Below, piece by piece: positions 45,558 through 53,409 of a stretch of DNA of 64,000 nucleotides; position 1 is the first letter of the stretch, and each line of letters begins with the position of its first letter. The stretch comes from Gemmatimonadaceae bacterium (GTDB taxonomy: Bacteria > Gemmatimonadota > Gemmatimonadetes > Gemmatimonadales > Gemmatimonadaceae), in assembly GCA_037721215.1 (NCBI GenBank), contig JBBJNV010000004.1, positions 94,557-158,556 on the forward strand, written 5' to 3'. The notes beneath the pieces were generated by a model, which saw only the letters and a program-made list of their open reading frames with translations, was not told the DNA's origin and made no database searches. The position numbers were made by a program, and so were the translations under genes.

Positions 45558-46993
45558 GGTCGACGCGGAGCCGTCCGAGAGGACCGCACCTGTTCGTCCG
45601 CAATGTTGCAGGACTTCTGGTCGTCGCAGGCGCTTGGACGATGGCCTGCGACGGGGTTGTTGAGCCCATCGCATGCGATCTCCCGGAGGTTTCGTCCAGC
45701 AGCGTCGTTCGCAATCCAGCTAACGTTTTGAGCGCAATCGCTGTAGCCGAAGTACGACTCACCGACAGCATTCGCGTGCGCTTCGGCCCGGTCGGTCAGG
45801 CTCTGGACAGCGTGACTTCTGCGAGTGTTGCGTCCGGCCCTTCGGTAAGTCTCCCCGTCCTCGGGCTTCTCGAATGGACGAGCTATCGCATGCAGGTTGT
45901 CGCAGTCAACTCGTGCGGCGCAACCACCGGCAAATCGCACGAGCTCATTACGGAATCCCTGCCGGCCGATCTGCCGAGGTACACTGCGTCAGGCGCCGAT
46001 CCTTCGCCTGGTTATGTGGCGTTTGCAGCAGGCAGCTACGGGATCGTCATCGACAACAGCGGCCGCGTGGTATGGTACCACCGGTTTGCAAACGGCCCGG
46101 GGCTGAACTTTCAGCCGCAGCCGAACGGCCGTTACGCAGCACGGCCGAACGCAACAAGTGGAGCGCCAGGCGCGTGGCTCGAGGTCGACGTGCTGGGGAA
46201 CATCACACGCACTTTGCGTTGCGGGCGTGGACTGGAGCCGCGTCCGCACGACCTGCTCGCCCTCCGTGACGGCTCCTACTGGCTGCTGTGCGATGAGACA
46301 CGCGCTCTGGACCTCACGGCGTCGGGGCGCTCAGCGCAGACACCTGTGCAGGGAACCGCAATCCAGCACGTAAGCGCGAGCGGCGAGCTGCTGTTCGACT
46401 GGAGTCCGTTCGATCACTTCGAGACCGAGCTTGGCGCCCTCGAACCGGCCGACAGGGCGGGCACCGTCATCAACTGGACGCACGGCAACTCCTTTGATCT
46501 CGATCCCACCGGGAACCTCATTGTGTCGTTCCGCAACTTGAGCGAAATAACGAAGATCGATACGCGAACGGGCGCTGTCGTGTGGCGAATGGGGGGATTA
46601 CGAAATCAGTTCACAGCGGAAATTGCCGGCGGGCAGCTGTTCGCCCGGCAGCATGGCGTCCGGGCCACCGGCGCGGGAGAGATCGTCCTGCTGGACAACC
46701 TTGGCGACAGGTCGCAGACCCGCGCCGAGCGGTACCGGTTCGATGAAAGCTCCCGGAGCGTGCAACTGACCCAGTCAGTTGCGTCCTCCACCGGCGCCGT
46801 GGCGCTGCTCGGCGGAACGACACAAAGTCTGCCGGGCGGACGTATGCTCGTCTCCTACGGGAATGGCGGGAGCGTGGAAGAGTACGATCGCGCGGGCAAT
46901 GTCATTTGGAAGATCGGCGGGAACCCGGGCTACATATTCCGTGCGACGCGAATCCAGTCGCTGTACACACCGGGCGCGGGTGATCCGCGTTAA
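45545..46993 (+). CDS. Arylsulfotransferase (ASST)-like lipoprotein
   Basis: 482 residues from GTG 45545 overlapping the paralogue end; start chosen because it gives a signal (VAGLLVVAGAWTMAC) with a lipobox. The C-terminal about 330 residues read like the ASST propeller: YVAFAAGSYGIVIDNSGRVV, NFQPQPNGRYAARPNATSG, HDLLALRDGSYWLLCDE, INWTHGNSFDLDPTGNLIVS and FARQHGVRATGAGEIVLLDN. The His residues in NWTHGNS and RQHGV fit the ASST active site. Sulfate transfer activity is inferred from the family only. Confidence 0.8.
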   Translation: MAAIRSTRSRPRGPHLFVRNVAGLLVVAGAWTMACDGVVEPIACDLPEVSSSSVVRNPANVLSAIAVAEVRLTDSIRVRFGPVGQALDSVTSASVASGPSVSLPVLGLLEWTSYRMQVVAVNSCGATTGKSHELITESLPADLPRYTASGADPSPGYVAFAAGSYGIVIDNSGRVVWYHRFANGPGLNFQPQPNGRYAARPNATSGAPGAWLEVDVLGNITRTLRCGRGLEPRPHDLLALRDGSYWLLCDETRALDLTASGRSAQTPVQGTAIQHVSASGELLFDWSPFDHFETELGALEPADRAGTVINWTHGNSFDLDPTGNLIVSFRNLSEITKIDTRTGAVVWRMGGLRNQFTAEIAGGQLFARQHGVRATGAGEIVLLDNLGDRSQTRAERYRFDESSRSVQLTQSVASSTGAVALLGGTTQSLPGGRMLVSYGNGGSVEEYDRAGNVIWKIGGNPGYIFRATRIQSLYTPGAGDPR

Positions 46994-47987
46994 GCTAATA
47001 CATTCCGGATTCGATTACACATGAAGCTCACTGTCGCAGTCGCGAGCGTCGTCCGCCCTTCAACTCCTCGATAGACCGGGCTCGTTCATCCGGGGACGAG
47101 TACTTGAGCGCGTTCCGAGCTGCCCGAAAGGATGCGACCGCACCGGTAGCGGTTCCGGCCGTTGTAGGAACGTTGATTTCCACCGCCTTTCGAAGTTAGC
47201 GTGTGGCCGTGGCGAGCCCACGCCCGGCTTGTTGTTCAGTGAGCCGAGAGGCTGGCGGCACCAGCTCGCGGTCAGCTGCCTTGCCGGCGTCCGATGGCAG
47301 CTGGTCAGGTGTGGAACACCGGATGCTTTTTCTCCTTGACAAGAACCATGAGGTTGTGGACTCGCTGGACCTGACCACCGGATCCGCGACACTCAGGCTC
47401 ATGACTGCGGGAGAGTACCCTTATTGCTCGGCTGGATGCTTGACTGCGCCTGATTACGGCATCGTCTACGTCCATTGACAGCGGTCAGCGGAGCGTCCAT
47501 TCGAGATAAAGGAATCGGCGAGACGCTGGCCTCAGGCGCATACGCGGGCAATCTTTGACCCGTTTTCTGTCTATCGCGCCAAGGCCAGTTTCGATCTGCT
47601 CAGCGCCGTTCTGCAGACCGCGACCTTTGTCCTGTCAGGTATTTCGTTGCTGCGCCAGTGCAGAGCGGTTGATGCTCGATGCGGTGGAGCAGGTCCTGCA
47701 CGGTAACGGGGTTCCGGGCTTCGCCGTATTGCGCAAGCTTCATTGTTCCCGCTGCGGTAATGCCGCCGACCGGATCTTGTCGTTGAGCCGCATGAGTCCT
47801 GCGACGGCGGTTCCACCTGCAATCTGCTTTTCACGCTTCCCGGACGCTCGCTCACCAGGCATTCCGGGACTGGGGGCTGGCATTTCGCGACGGCAGAGTC
47901 GAATTAGTTTGATGGTATGAGTGCAACGGACAGAAGCCGCCGCGCTAACACCGTTGTGCTCCTCACCTCCACTTTGGATCTCGACGA
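46994..47987. other. Intergenic region with relics
   Basis: Nearly 1 kb without an intact gene. 47268-47295 repeats a 28-bp motif of 44035-44062 (26 of 28 identical), both near GTCAGCTGCC and CCGGCGTCCGAT. One + frame at 47320-47478 reads LFLLDKNHEVVDSLDLTTG, perhaps a beta-propeller piece. On the minus strand around 47640-47860 two frames suggest a decayed serine hydrolase (TAAGTMKLAQYG, NPVTVQDLLHR), low confidence. Confidence 0.45.
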
Positions 47988-48431
47988 ATGAATGTCATAA
48001 GGACTGTTTCACTCCGCGCTGCTGTTCTGGGAAGTCTGTTTTTGGCCGCCTGCTCCGGACCGACTGAAGAGGACATCAACCGGTCTCTGGAAGACATTCT
48101 TGCTTCGGTCAACGGTGAGTGGACGGGGAGCAGCACAGGAGCCAACCCGGTTACGCTGGCGTTCACGCTGAGCCAGGCGGGGAATGGTGCGGTGACTGGC
48201 AGCGGAACGATGAAGGAAACGAATGCTGCGGCGTCGGTGCCTATCACGATTGCGGGGAGCTATCAGCGTCCGGCCCTGACCCTGGCGTTCAGCGGAATGG
48301 TGTACGAGGGTAAAACCGTTGCGGGCAGCTTTCAGGGGAACTACACAACGGTGGGCGGCGTTGGGAGCTCATTGCAGCTCACTGCTCCCGGGTATTCGAA
48401 GGCGCTGCCGGTATTGCTGCAGGAGAAGTAG
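47988..48431 (+). CDS. Small lipoprotein with beta-rich domain
   Basis: 147 residues; MNVIRTVSLRAAVLGSLFLAAC is a lipoprotein signal (Cys about 22). The rest is Thr/Gly-rich beta structure (NGEWTGSSTGANPVTLAFTL, GSYQRPALTLAFSGMVYEGK). No named family is recognised. The 3' end overlaps the convergent arsM by 53 bp, so the two mRNAs would form a short duplex. Confidence 0.75.
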   Translation: MNVIRTVSLRAAVLGSLFLAACSGPTEEDINRSLEDILASVNGEWTGSSTGANPVTLAFTLSQAGNGAVTGSGTMKETNAAASVPITIAGSYQRPALTLAFSGMVYEGKTVAGSFQGNYTTVGGVGSSLQLTAPGYSKALPVLLQEK

Positions 48432-49320
48432 AAGCCGGCTGGAGTGCCGTGGCGGCATTCTTTGGCTTTGCAGATCCCCCGGGTTTCGTCGCTCTGATAA
48501 ATCCACTCATGAAATTTCCGTCGATCTGAGCCGAAACGGTTTCGACATTGAGCCCGGTTCCAGCGAGAAAGGCTGCGGCGTCGCGTGCCTCATAGATTCG
48601 CGTAGGCTCGATACTTGGATTCTCGAATCCCACTTCGGTGAGAAGAGAAAGAAATTCCTGCTCTTCCAGCGCGCCTGCGACACAGCCTATCCAGAGCTCC
48701 ATGCTCTTTCGTACCTCCGGCGGCGTCTCGCCCCGTACGACGACATCGCTCACCGCGAAGCGGCCGCCGGGCTTCAGCACCCTGAATGCCTCGGCAAGCA
48801 CAGTCCGCTTGTCTCCCGAAAGATTGATCACGCAGTTGGAGATAATTACGTCGACTGAATTGTTCGGCAGCGGGATCGACTCGATCTGGCCTCGCAGGAA
48901 CTCGACATTCGTCACGTTTGCGTCTGCCGCGTTCTGCCTTGCGAGGGCGAGCATATCGTCAGTCATGTCCAGGCCATACGCCTTGCCGGTGTCGCCGACT
49001 CTTCGTGCCGAGAGAATTACATCGATGCCGCCGCCGGATCCGAGATCGAGCACAACCTCTCCCTCTTCGAGCTGTGCGAGCGCCGTCGGGTTTCCGCAGC
49101 CGAGCGATGCGAGAACTGCCGCGGACGGTAGCTCATCGGTCTCGCCGTTTGCGTAGAGATTCGAGGTGATCGGGTCAGTCGTACCGTTGAACGCATCTCC
49201 TCCGCAGCAGGAGTTGACAGGCCCGCAGCATGAGGCTTTTGCGCCTTCGGCGGCTCTGCGTGCGGCCTCGCCGTACTTCTCGCGAACGACTGTGGTGAGA
49301 TCTTCAGCTGATGTCGTCAT
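48379..49320 (-). CDS. arsM: Arsenite S-adenosylmethyltransferase
   Basis: 313 residues from ATG 49320, which has AAAGGA at good spacing; an ATG at 49329 overlaps that motif. ArsM features: N-terminal Cys-rich ASCCGP and CCGG, then LASLGCGNP, motif I EVVLDLGSGGGIDVILSA, SNCVINLSGDK, and WIGCVAGAL with the third conserved Cys. It methylates As(III) using SAM and thiols. Downstream of arsR with an operator-like site between them. C-terminus has a low-complexity tail absent in many relatives. Confidence 0.93.
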   Translation of the reverse strand: MTTSAEDLTTVVREKYGEAARRAAEGAKASCCGPVNSCCGGDAFNGTTDPITSNLYANGETDELPSAAVLASLGCGNPTALAQLEEGEVVLDLGSGGGIDVILSARRVGDTGKAYGLDMTDDMLALARQNAADANVTNVEFLRGQIESIPLPNNSVDVIISNCVINLSGDKRTVLAEAFRVLKPGGRFAVSDVVVRGETPPEVRKSMELWIGCVAGALEEQEFLSLLTEVGFENPSIEPTRIYEARDAAAFLAGTGLNVETVSAQIDGNFMSGFIRATKPGGSAKPKNAATALQPASTSPAAIPAAPSNTREQ

Positions 49321-49335
49321 GTATTCCATCCTTTA

Positions 49336-49351
49336 ATCAAGAAATGTTGAT
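49336..49351. promoter_or_regulatory. ArsR operator-like site upstream of arsM
   Basis: ATCAAGAAATGTTGAT: a 5-bp inverted repeat ATCAA/TTGAT with six bases between, as in ArsR-family operators. It lies 16 bp before the arsM start and 14 of 16 bases recur at 49761-49776 in the arsR promoter, on the other strand. Confidence 0.75.
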
Positions 49352-49384
49352 GATTGGAACAAGAAAAAACGGTTTCAATTGTTG

Positions 49385-49747
49385 TCAGCCGCAACAGGAT
49401 TTTGTGGTGCTTCTGATGGAACCCGCTACCACGCGGAGCGTTCTGCCCGTGCCGACGCTCTTCGGAAGGAAGTTGATGACAAGGTCATGCGCTTCGTCCA
49501 GCGCGTTCGGCACAATGGTGTAGTACGACCAGCGTCCTTCCTTACGATCTTCGACAAGCCCCGCGTCCTTCAAGACCTTCAGGTGAAACGAAAGCCGGGA
49601 CTGCGCGACATCGAGCTGGTCCTGGAGCTCGCACACGCACTTCTCGCCGTTGCGCAGCATATCGAGTGCAGCCAGGCGCGTCGCATCGGACAGTGCATGA
49701 AAAAGTCCGACGGCGCGATCGAGGTCGCGAGCACGAGTAGCGGTCAT
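49385..49747 (-). CDS. arsR: ArsR family arsenic repressor
   Basis: 120 residues from ATG 49747 (a start at 49840 is not supported). Winged-helix repressor with CVC metal motif at residues 37-39 (EKCVCELQDQL), recognition helix DVAQSRLSFHLKVLKDAGLV, and a C-terminal Cys pair (KSCCG) that may help bind As(III). It should release DNA when As(III) binds. Its promoter lies directly on the start codon and contains an operator. Confidence 0.9.
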   Translation of the reverse strand: MTATRARDLDRAVGLFHALSDATRLAALDMLRNGEKCVCELQDQLDVAQSRLSFHLKVLKDAGLVEDRKEGRWSYYTIVPNALDEAHDLVINFLPKSVGTGRTLRVVAGSIRSTTKSCCG

Positions 49748-49753
49748 GTCGCC

Positions 49754-49783
49754 ATGATACAACAACATTTCTTGATTTGTCAA
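49754..49783 (-). promoter_or_regulatory. arsR promoter with overlapping operator
   Basis: On the minus strand: -35 TTGACA (49783-49778), 18 bp, -10 TATCAT (49759-49754). The -10 ends six bases before the ATG, so the transcript probably begins at or near the A of ATG (leaderless). ATCAAGAAATGTTGTT (49776-49761) sits in the spacer and is the operator. Confidence 0.75.
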
Positions 49784-49820
49784 GACGCAGGGGCTGAACA
49801 GAAGCGGGGCCGCACAGGAT

Positions 49821-49987
49821 TCATCGGGCAAGCGTGCCATCGCTCAGCGGTAGTCGTTCTCCTAAAACAACAACCACCCCGGCGCGGCGCTCAGCGATCT
49901 TGCCGTCGCGCATGACGAACACCTCGGCCATGGACATCAGTGCGACCTGCTCGACTGGGAACGCCGTGTCCTGCTGCGAACGCTAGC
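49821..49987 (-). pseudogene. SnoaL-like C-terminal relic
   Basis: A minus-strand frame reads QVALMSMAEVFVMRDGKIAE, RRAGVVVVLGERLPLSD and ends in a TGA at 49821. This resembles the last strands of SnoaL/nuclear transport factor-2-like proteins (xxVEVFxxRDGKIxxxR). No upstream part is present. The rest of 49988-50181 shows nothing. Confidence 0.35.
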
Positions 49988-50181
49988 ATCTAATAGTTGT
50001 GAACTGCGCCTTGGCGCTTTGGTCACGTGCTTAAACTAGGGTGCCAGCCCCGGAGGCATCACGAAAAGCCCCTCGCAAGCAACATCTGTGTGAAATCTGA
50101 TTGAACTCTGATCTAGCTCTGAGTGCGGAATGAGCGCGGCGCGTGAGGTTTGGGGATTCACACTGCCCAAGGAGCCTCCTC

Positions 50182-50691
50182 ATGACGTTCTCTTCTTCCC
50201 TTGCCGTGGGGCTGAGTGCCCTCATCAGCCTTTCGACGGCCTGCACAGATTCAACTCGGCCAGTCGAGCCCGCAGCCCCACCGCTGGTTTCCCAGCCGAC
50301 TGCCCCGACTGCCCCGTCTGCCCCGCCGGCTCTGCCGCCCGGTTTTCCGGCTCTTTCCCGCGCGGGCGTGATCTACGAAGATCCGGGTTCTATTTACGGC
50401 CTTTTTTCCCCTTACCATGGTTCGAGACTCGCCTCACGCTACATCCTCTACGAGGATGGCGCGCTCGGGTTGCAATTTTCGAGTGCTAGATTCGGCTTTT
50501 TCGAGTATCCCGGAAAGTACTCGCGCGCCGACTCGCTGATTACTTTCAATTTCAATGGTTCCAATACAGCGGGACCGTGGGAGGCAACCGGCACTCTGCG
50601 CGGCGATTCGCTGAGCGTCCGGTACAACTTTGTGATGGGTTTGGCCGACTTCATGGACGGCGTATATGTCCGCTCGGCAGGAACACAGTGA
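50182..50691 (+). CDS. Lipoprotein, unknown function
   Basis: 169 residues from ATG 50182, with AAGGAG 8 bp upstream; MTFSSSLAVGLSALISLSTAC is the lipoprotein signal. A Pro-rich linker (QPTAPTAPSAPPALPPG) leads to a single beta-rich domain, with FGFFEYPGKYSRADSLITFN as a typical block. No family is recognised. The linker suggests the domain is held away from the membrane. Confidence 0.75.
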   Translation: MTFSSSLAVGLSALISLSTACTDSTRPVEPAAPPLVSQPTAPTAPSAPPALPPGFPALSRAGVIYEDPGSIYGLFSPYHGSRLASRYILYEDGALGLQFSSARFGFFEYPGKYSRADSLITFNFNGSNTAGPWEATGTLRGDSLSVRYNFVMGLADFMDGVYVRSAGTQ

Positions 50692-51002
50692 GCTGCGGTT
50701 CAGCGCGGGCCGCGCAGCGGCCCGTACGCTGCAACCGGTTGTTATGCATCCTCTCGATATAAACCGGCGCGGCCGCCCACGGTCTCGGAGAGCGCTTGCT
50801 CGTAGTCGTCTTCCTGTGCTTGAACAAAGCGTTCAGGTCGTGTGGGTCGTTCACAATGCGTCTTTCGGGTCAGGGGGGAATGCGAGCCCCCGCAGCCGAA
50901 CACCCAAGTTTTTGCTCTCTAATCTGCTTCAATTTTTCTCTAGCCCGCGTTCCGCTGGCAGCTGACCAGATAGCGACGACCTGAAGGACGACCCCACGGC
51001 TG

Positions 51003-51033
51003 TTGACAATACTTTGAATCATAGAGTACTTTG
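51003..51033 (+). promoter_or_regulatory. Promoter with TACTTTG direct repeats before the lactamase gene
   Basis: TTGACA (51003-51008), 18 bp, TACTTT (51027-51032). TACTTTG occurs twice, at 51010 and 51027, 17 bp apart, which could be operator half-sites. An ATG follows at 51041 but its frame ends after six codons. The lactamase frame starts downstream, suggesting a fusion of a foreign promoter to the gene. The rest of 50692-51000 shows nothing recognisable. Confidence 0.55.
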
Positions 51034-51124
51034 TCGTTACGATGAGTAGAGCAATCCAATAATCGGAGGGCGACGCTTCCGCCACCTTATCAAGCGGCGC
51101 AGGCGGCTGGTCCTGCTCGGACTC

Positions 51125-51958
51125 GTGGCCGCCCTCGCCGTGTTTCTCGGTAGGAAATGGAAGGCCGACTCGGACCGCGGCGGGCAGAAGCCCGCCGAAC
51201 CGTTCCGCATCGCCGGCAACTTCTACTACGTCGGCGCGAACGACGCCGCGGCCTTCCTGATCACCGGGCCCGATGGCCACGTCGTGCTCGATGGTGGCTA
51301 TCCCGGCACCGCGCCGATGATCATGGCGAGCATCTCAAAGCTCGGCTTCGACATCAAGGACGTCAAAGTGCTCCTGAACTCGGAGCCGCACTTCGACCAC
51401 GCGGGCGGGCTGGCGGCGCTCCAGCAGGCGTCCGGCGCCGAGTTGTGGGCCAGCGAAGCGAGCGCGAACGCAATCGCTTCCGGCGGTGACGACCCCGACA
51501 TCATCCTGCCGTTGAGGGCCCTCATCCGTATCGGGATCATCAGCTACCCGGCCGCGCGCGTCGACCACCGGTTCGAGGACGGCGACACGATCCGTGTCGG
51601 CCCGAGCGCGCTCACCGCGCACGTCACCGGCGGCCACACGCGCGGCTGCACCTCGTGGTCGTTCCCCGTCCGCGACGGTGACCGCGTGCTGAACGTCGTG
51701 AGTGCCTGCAGCCTGATCGTGCTTCAAGGGATGGGGTATCCAGAACAAGGGGCCGACATCGAGCGCAGCTTCCGCGTGCTGCGTAGCCTCCCCGCCGACA
51801 TCTGGGTGAGCTCGCATGCGAGACAGTGGGGCAGGTACCGCAAGTTCGTCGCACGCGACACGGCGAAGAACCCGGCGGACCCGTTTATCGACCCCGAGGG
51901 GTACCGCGCCTACATCGACACCGCACAGGCGCGATTCCGCAGGGGGGTCGTCCAGTAG
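51125..51958 (+). CDS. Subclass B3-like metallo-beta-lactamase with Glu at the first metal site
   Basis: 277 residues from GTG 51125. B3 motif normally reads SHAHYDHAGG; here it is NSEPHFDHAGG (E87, H89, D91, H92), then H171 in GGHTRGCTSW and H231 in SSHARQWG. So the usual first His is Glu, as in the B3-E group I recall. The zinc pair should still bind. The frame continues upstream without a normal start (RRRRLVLLGLVAALAVFLG), a likely signal or anchor, so the true start is uncertain. Its GC-rich codon use looks different from its neighbours. Hydrolyses beta-lactams; family inference. Confidence 0.85.
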   Translation: MAALAVFLGRKWKADSDRGGQKPAEPFRIAGNFYYVGANDAAAFLITGPDGHVVLDGGYPGTAPMIMASISKLGFDIKDVKVLLNSEPHFDHAGGLAALQQASGAELWASEASANAIASGGDDPDIILPLRALIRIGIISYPAARVDHRFEDGDTIRVGPSALTAHVTGGHTRGCTSWSFPVRDGDRVLNVVSACSLIVLQGMGYPEQGADIERSFRVLRSLPADIWVSSHARQWGRYRKFVARDTAKNPADPFIDPEGYRAYIDTAQARFRRGVVQ

Positions 51959-52123
51959 CATCAACACGACGCTGAATAAATATCTCTCCCCACTCGTCGA
52001 TTATTCGGTCTTCATGGCGTTGCTCGGCGAGGTTCGCTTGAAACAAGCCGGCTTGCCCAGGTTGCTTGTGGCAATTCGTATCGCACGGGGAAAAAAGCTA
52101 ACTTCTGCCCTGGTAAAGTTGAG

Positions 52124-52909
52124 TCATCGCGCAACCCCGCCAAGCACTTCGAGCAGCTTCCCGCGTGTGGTCGCCTGTTGTGCCTCACGACTGATGGTCG
52201 CCGTCCCGTCAAAGAGCTGATGGCCATAGTGACCAAACTGTGAGTGGTTGCCGCCTTCGATTGCGGCCCAGACAGTCCGTGCCGGGAGTAACCTCCGGTT
52301 TCCCAGGACTCGATCCACAGGCGCAACGCCGTCATTCGTGGCGTAGATCTTCGTAACGGGAATCGAGAGAAACGAAAGGTCGTCCTGTTTTGGATGAGTT
52401 GTACCGACCAGCACCAACGCGGCGGTCGTTCGTCGATCGGCCTGAGCAAGGCGCGCAGCGAGGACAGCTCCAAGGGAATGGCCAGCTATCACCCAGTGTC
52501 CCAGCTCGGGATGCGTTGCGATCACTCGCCGGGCCCGGGTTATTGCCTCCTCCTTGTGTGACGCAAAGGGAGCGAATCTATACGGGAGCCTGACAACGAA
52601 CACGGAGTATCCAGCCTTGGCGATTGGCCGTAGCAGAGGTGCGTATGCCCGTGCGGAAATTCCGGACCCGCACAGGAAGACGAGACCAGCCCGGCCAATC
52701 GCCGAGGTGGGCAGGAACTCCAACGCCTCTGAGCCATCGATGACGGACACTCCTTCCCCGCTTCGCATGAGGTCATCGCCAACGCCCTGAGTTCGCACGG
52801 AGTTGGCGAGCCACAATGTTGATACGCAGGCCCAAAGCAGGAACCCCCGGTGAATCCACCGGCGCACTCTGCCCCCCGGTTGCTTCGTTTCGATTGGTTC
52901 AGCGGGCAT
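52124..52909 (-). CDS. Alpha/beta hydrolase with N-terminal membrane helix
   Basis: 261 residues. An N-terminal helix (GFLLWACVSTLWLANSV) anchors it. The hydrolase core has Ser in AGHSLGAVLAARLA, oxyanion region VFLCGSGISARAYAPLL, Asp in ATNDGVAPVD and His in EGGNHSQFGHYG. Ordering fits an esterase/lipase-like enzyme. Substrate unknown. Independent of its neighbours. Confidence 0.85.
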   Translation of the reverse strand: MPAEPIETKQPGGRVRRWIHRGFLLWACVSTLWLANSVRTQGVGDDLMRSGEGVSVIDGSEALEFLPTSAIGRAGLVFLCGSGISARAYAPLLRPIAKAGYSVFVVRLPYRFAPFASHKEEAITRARRVIATHPELGHWVIAGHSLGAVLAARLAQADRRTTAALVLVGTTHPKQDDLSFLSIPVTKIYATNDGVAPVDRVLGNRRLLPARTVWAAIEGGNHSQFGHYGHQLFDGTATISREAQQATTRGKLLEVLGGVAR

Positions 52910-52964
52910 CGTCTCGTTCTGATGTCTAAACGCGCGAGTTAACCCGCGAGCGGGGCAAACGGAT

Positions 52965-52983
52965 GCGACGGCGTAGCCGTCGC
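52965..52983. repeat. Stem-loop repeat with GTA loop, copy 1
   Basis: GCGACGGC-GTA-GCCGTCGC: 8-bp perfect stem with a three-base loop, flanked by T and TACC (TGCGA...TCGCTACC). The same architecture recurs at 61599-61617 with compensatory changes. It lies between divergent genes; 52910-53103 has no other recognisable gene. Confidence 0.8.
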
Positions 52984-53103
52984 TACCGACTCTCGCCCGC
53001 CGGATTCAACGATCGTTCGAGTGCGCGGGCACACTTGGTTGAGTTCGCGCAGCTTGTCGTCCCATAAAAACGCCTTTCGATCATCCTGTGGACCAAGGCC
53101 GAA

Positions 53104-53253
53104 ATGCCGGCGAGCAGCGTGCTGCCGAGGGGACCGCAAACTGCGTCGTTCGAGAACGCGTTTGCGGCGTATACCGGCGCAACTTTTTGTGTGGGTGTGA
53201 ACTCCGGCACGTCGGCACTTCCCATGGCTATGCTAGTGCTCGGCCTGTCGCGG
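53104..53253 (+). pseudogene. DegT/DnrJ aminotransferase N-terminal relic
   Basis: The frame that runs into the peptidase gene reads GPQTASFENAFAAYTGATFC, VGVNSGTSALPMAMLVLGL, which matches the start of DegT/DnrJ/EryC1 PLP aminotransferases (xLGPxVxxFExxFAxYxGxxxxVGVNSGTxALxxAL). The remainder of the enzyme, including the PLP Lys, is absent. It is a stub of about 45 residues preceding the M1 gene. Confidence 0.65.
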
Positions 53254-53409
53254 GTCCCGCGCCGGAGATCGGTTGCCGCCCTCCGCTGCGCGCCGCATAC
53301 TCCCACCGGAGCGATTGAATTCCCTGGCCCTGGGCAGATTGTCCAAAGTGGGTTGACGCGTCTGAATCCAAGCGTCGGGACCCGCTTTCACTATGAAAGA
53401 GGAAGCCGA

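Noticed and set aside
53104..53409. Extended N-terminus of the M1 peptidase
   Set aside because: It encodes an aminotransferase relic; the signal and lipobox start at 53410.
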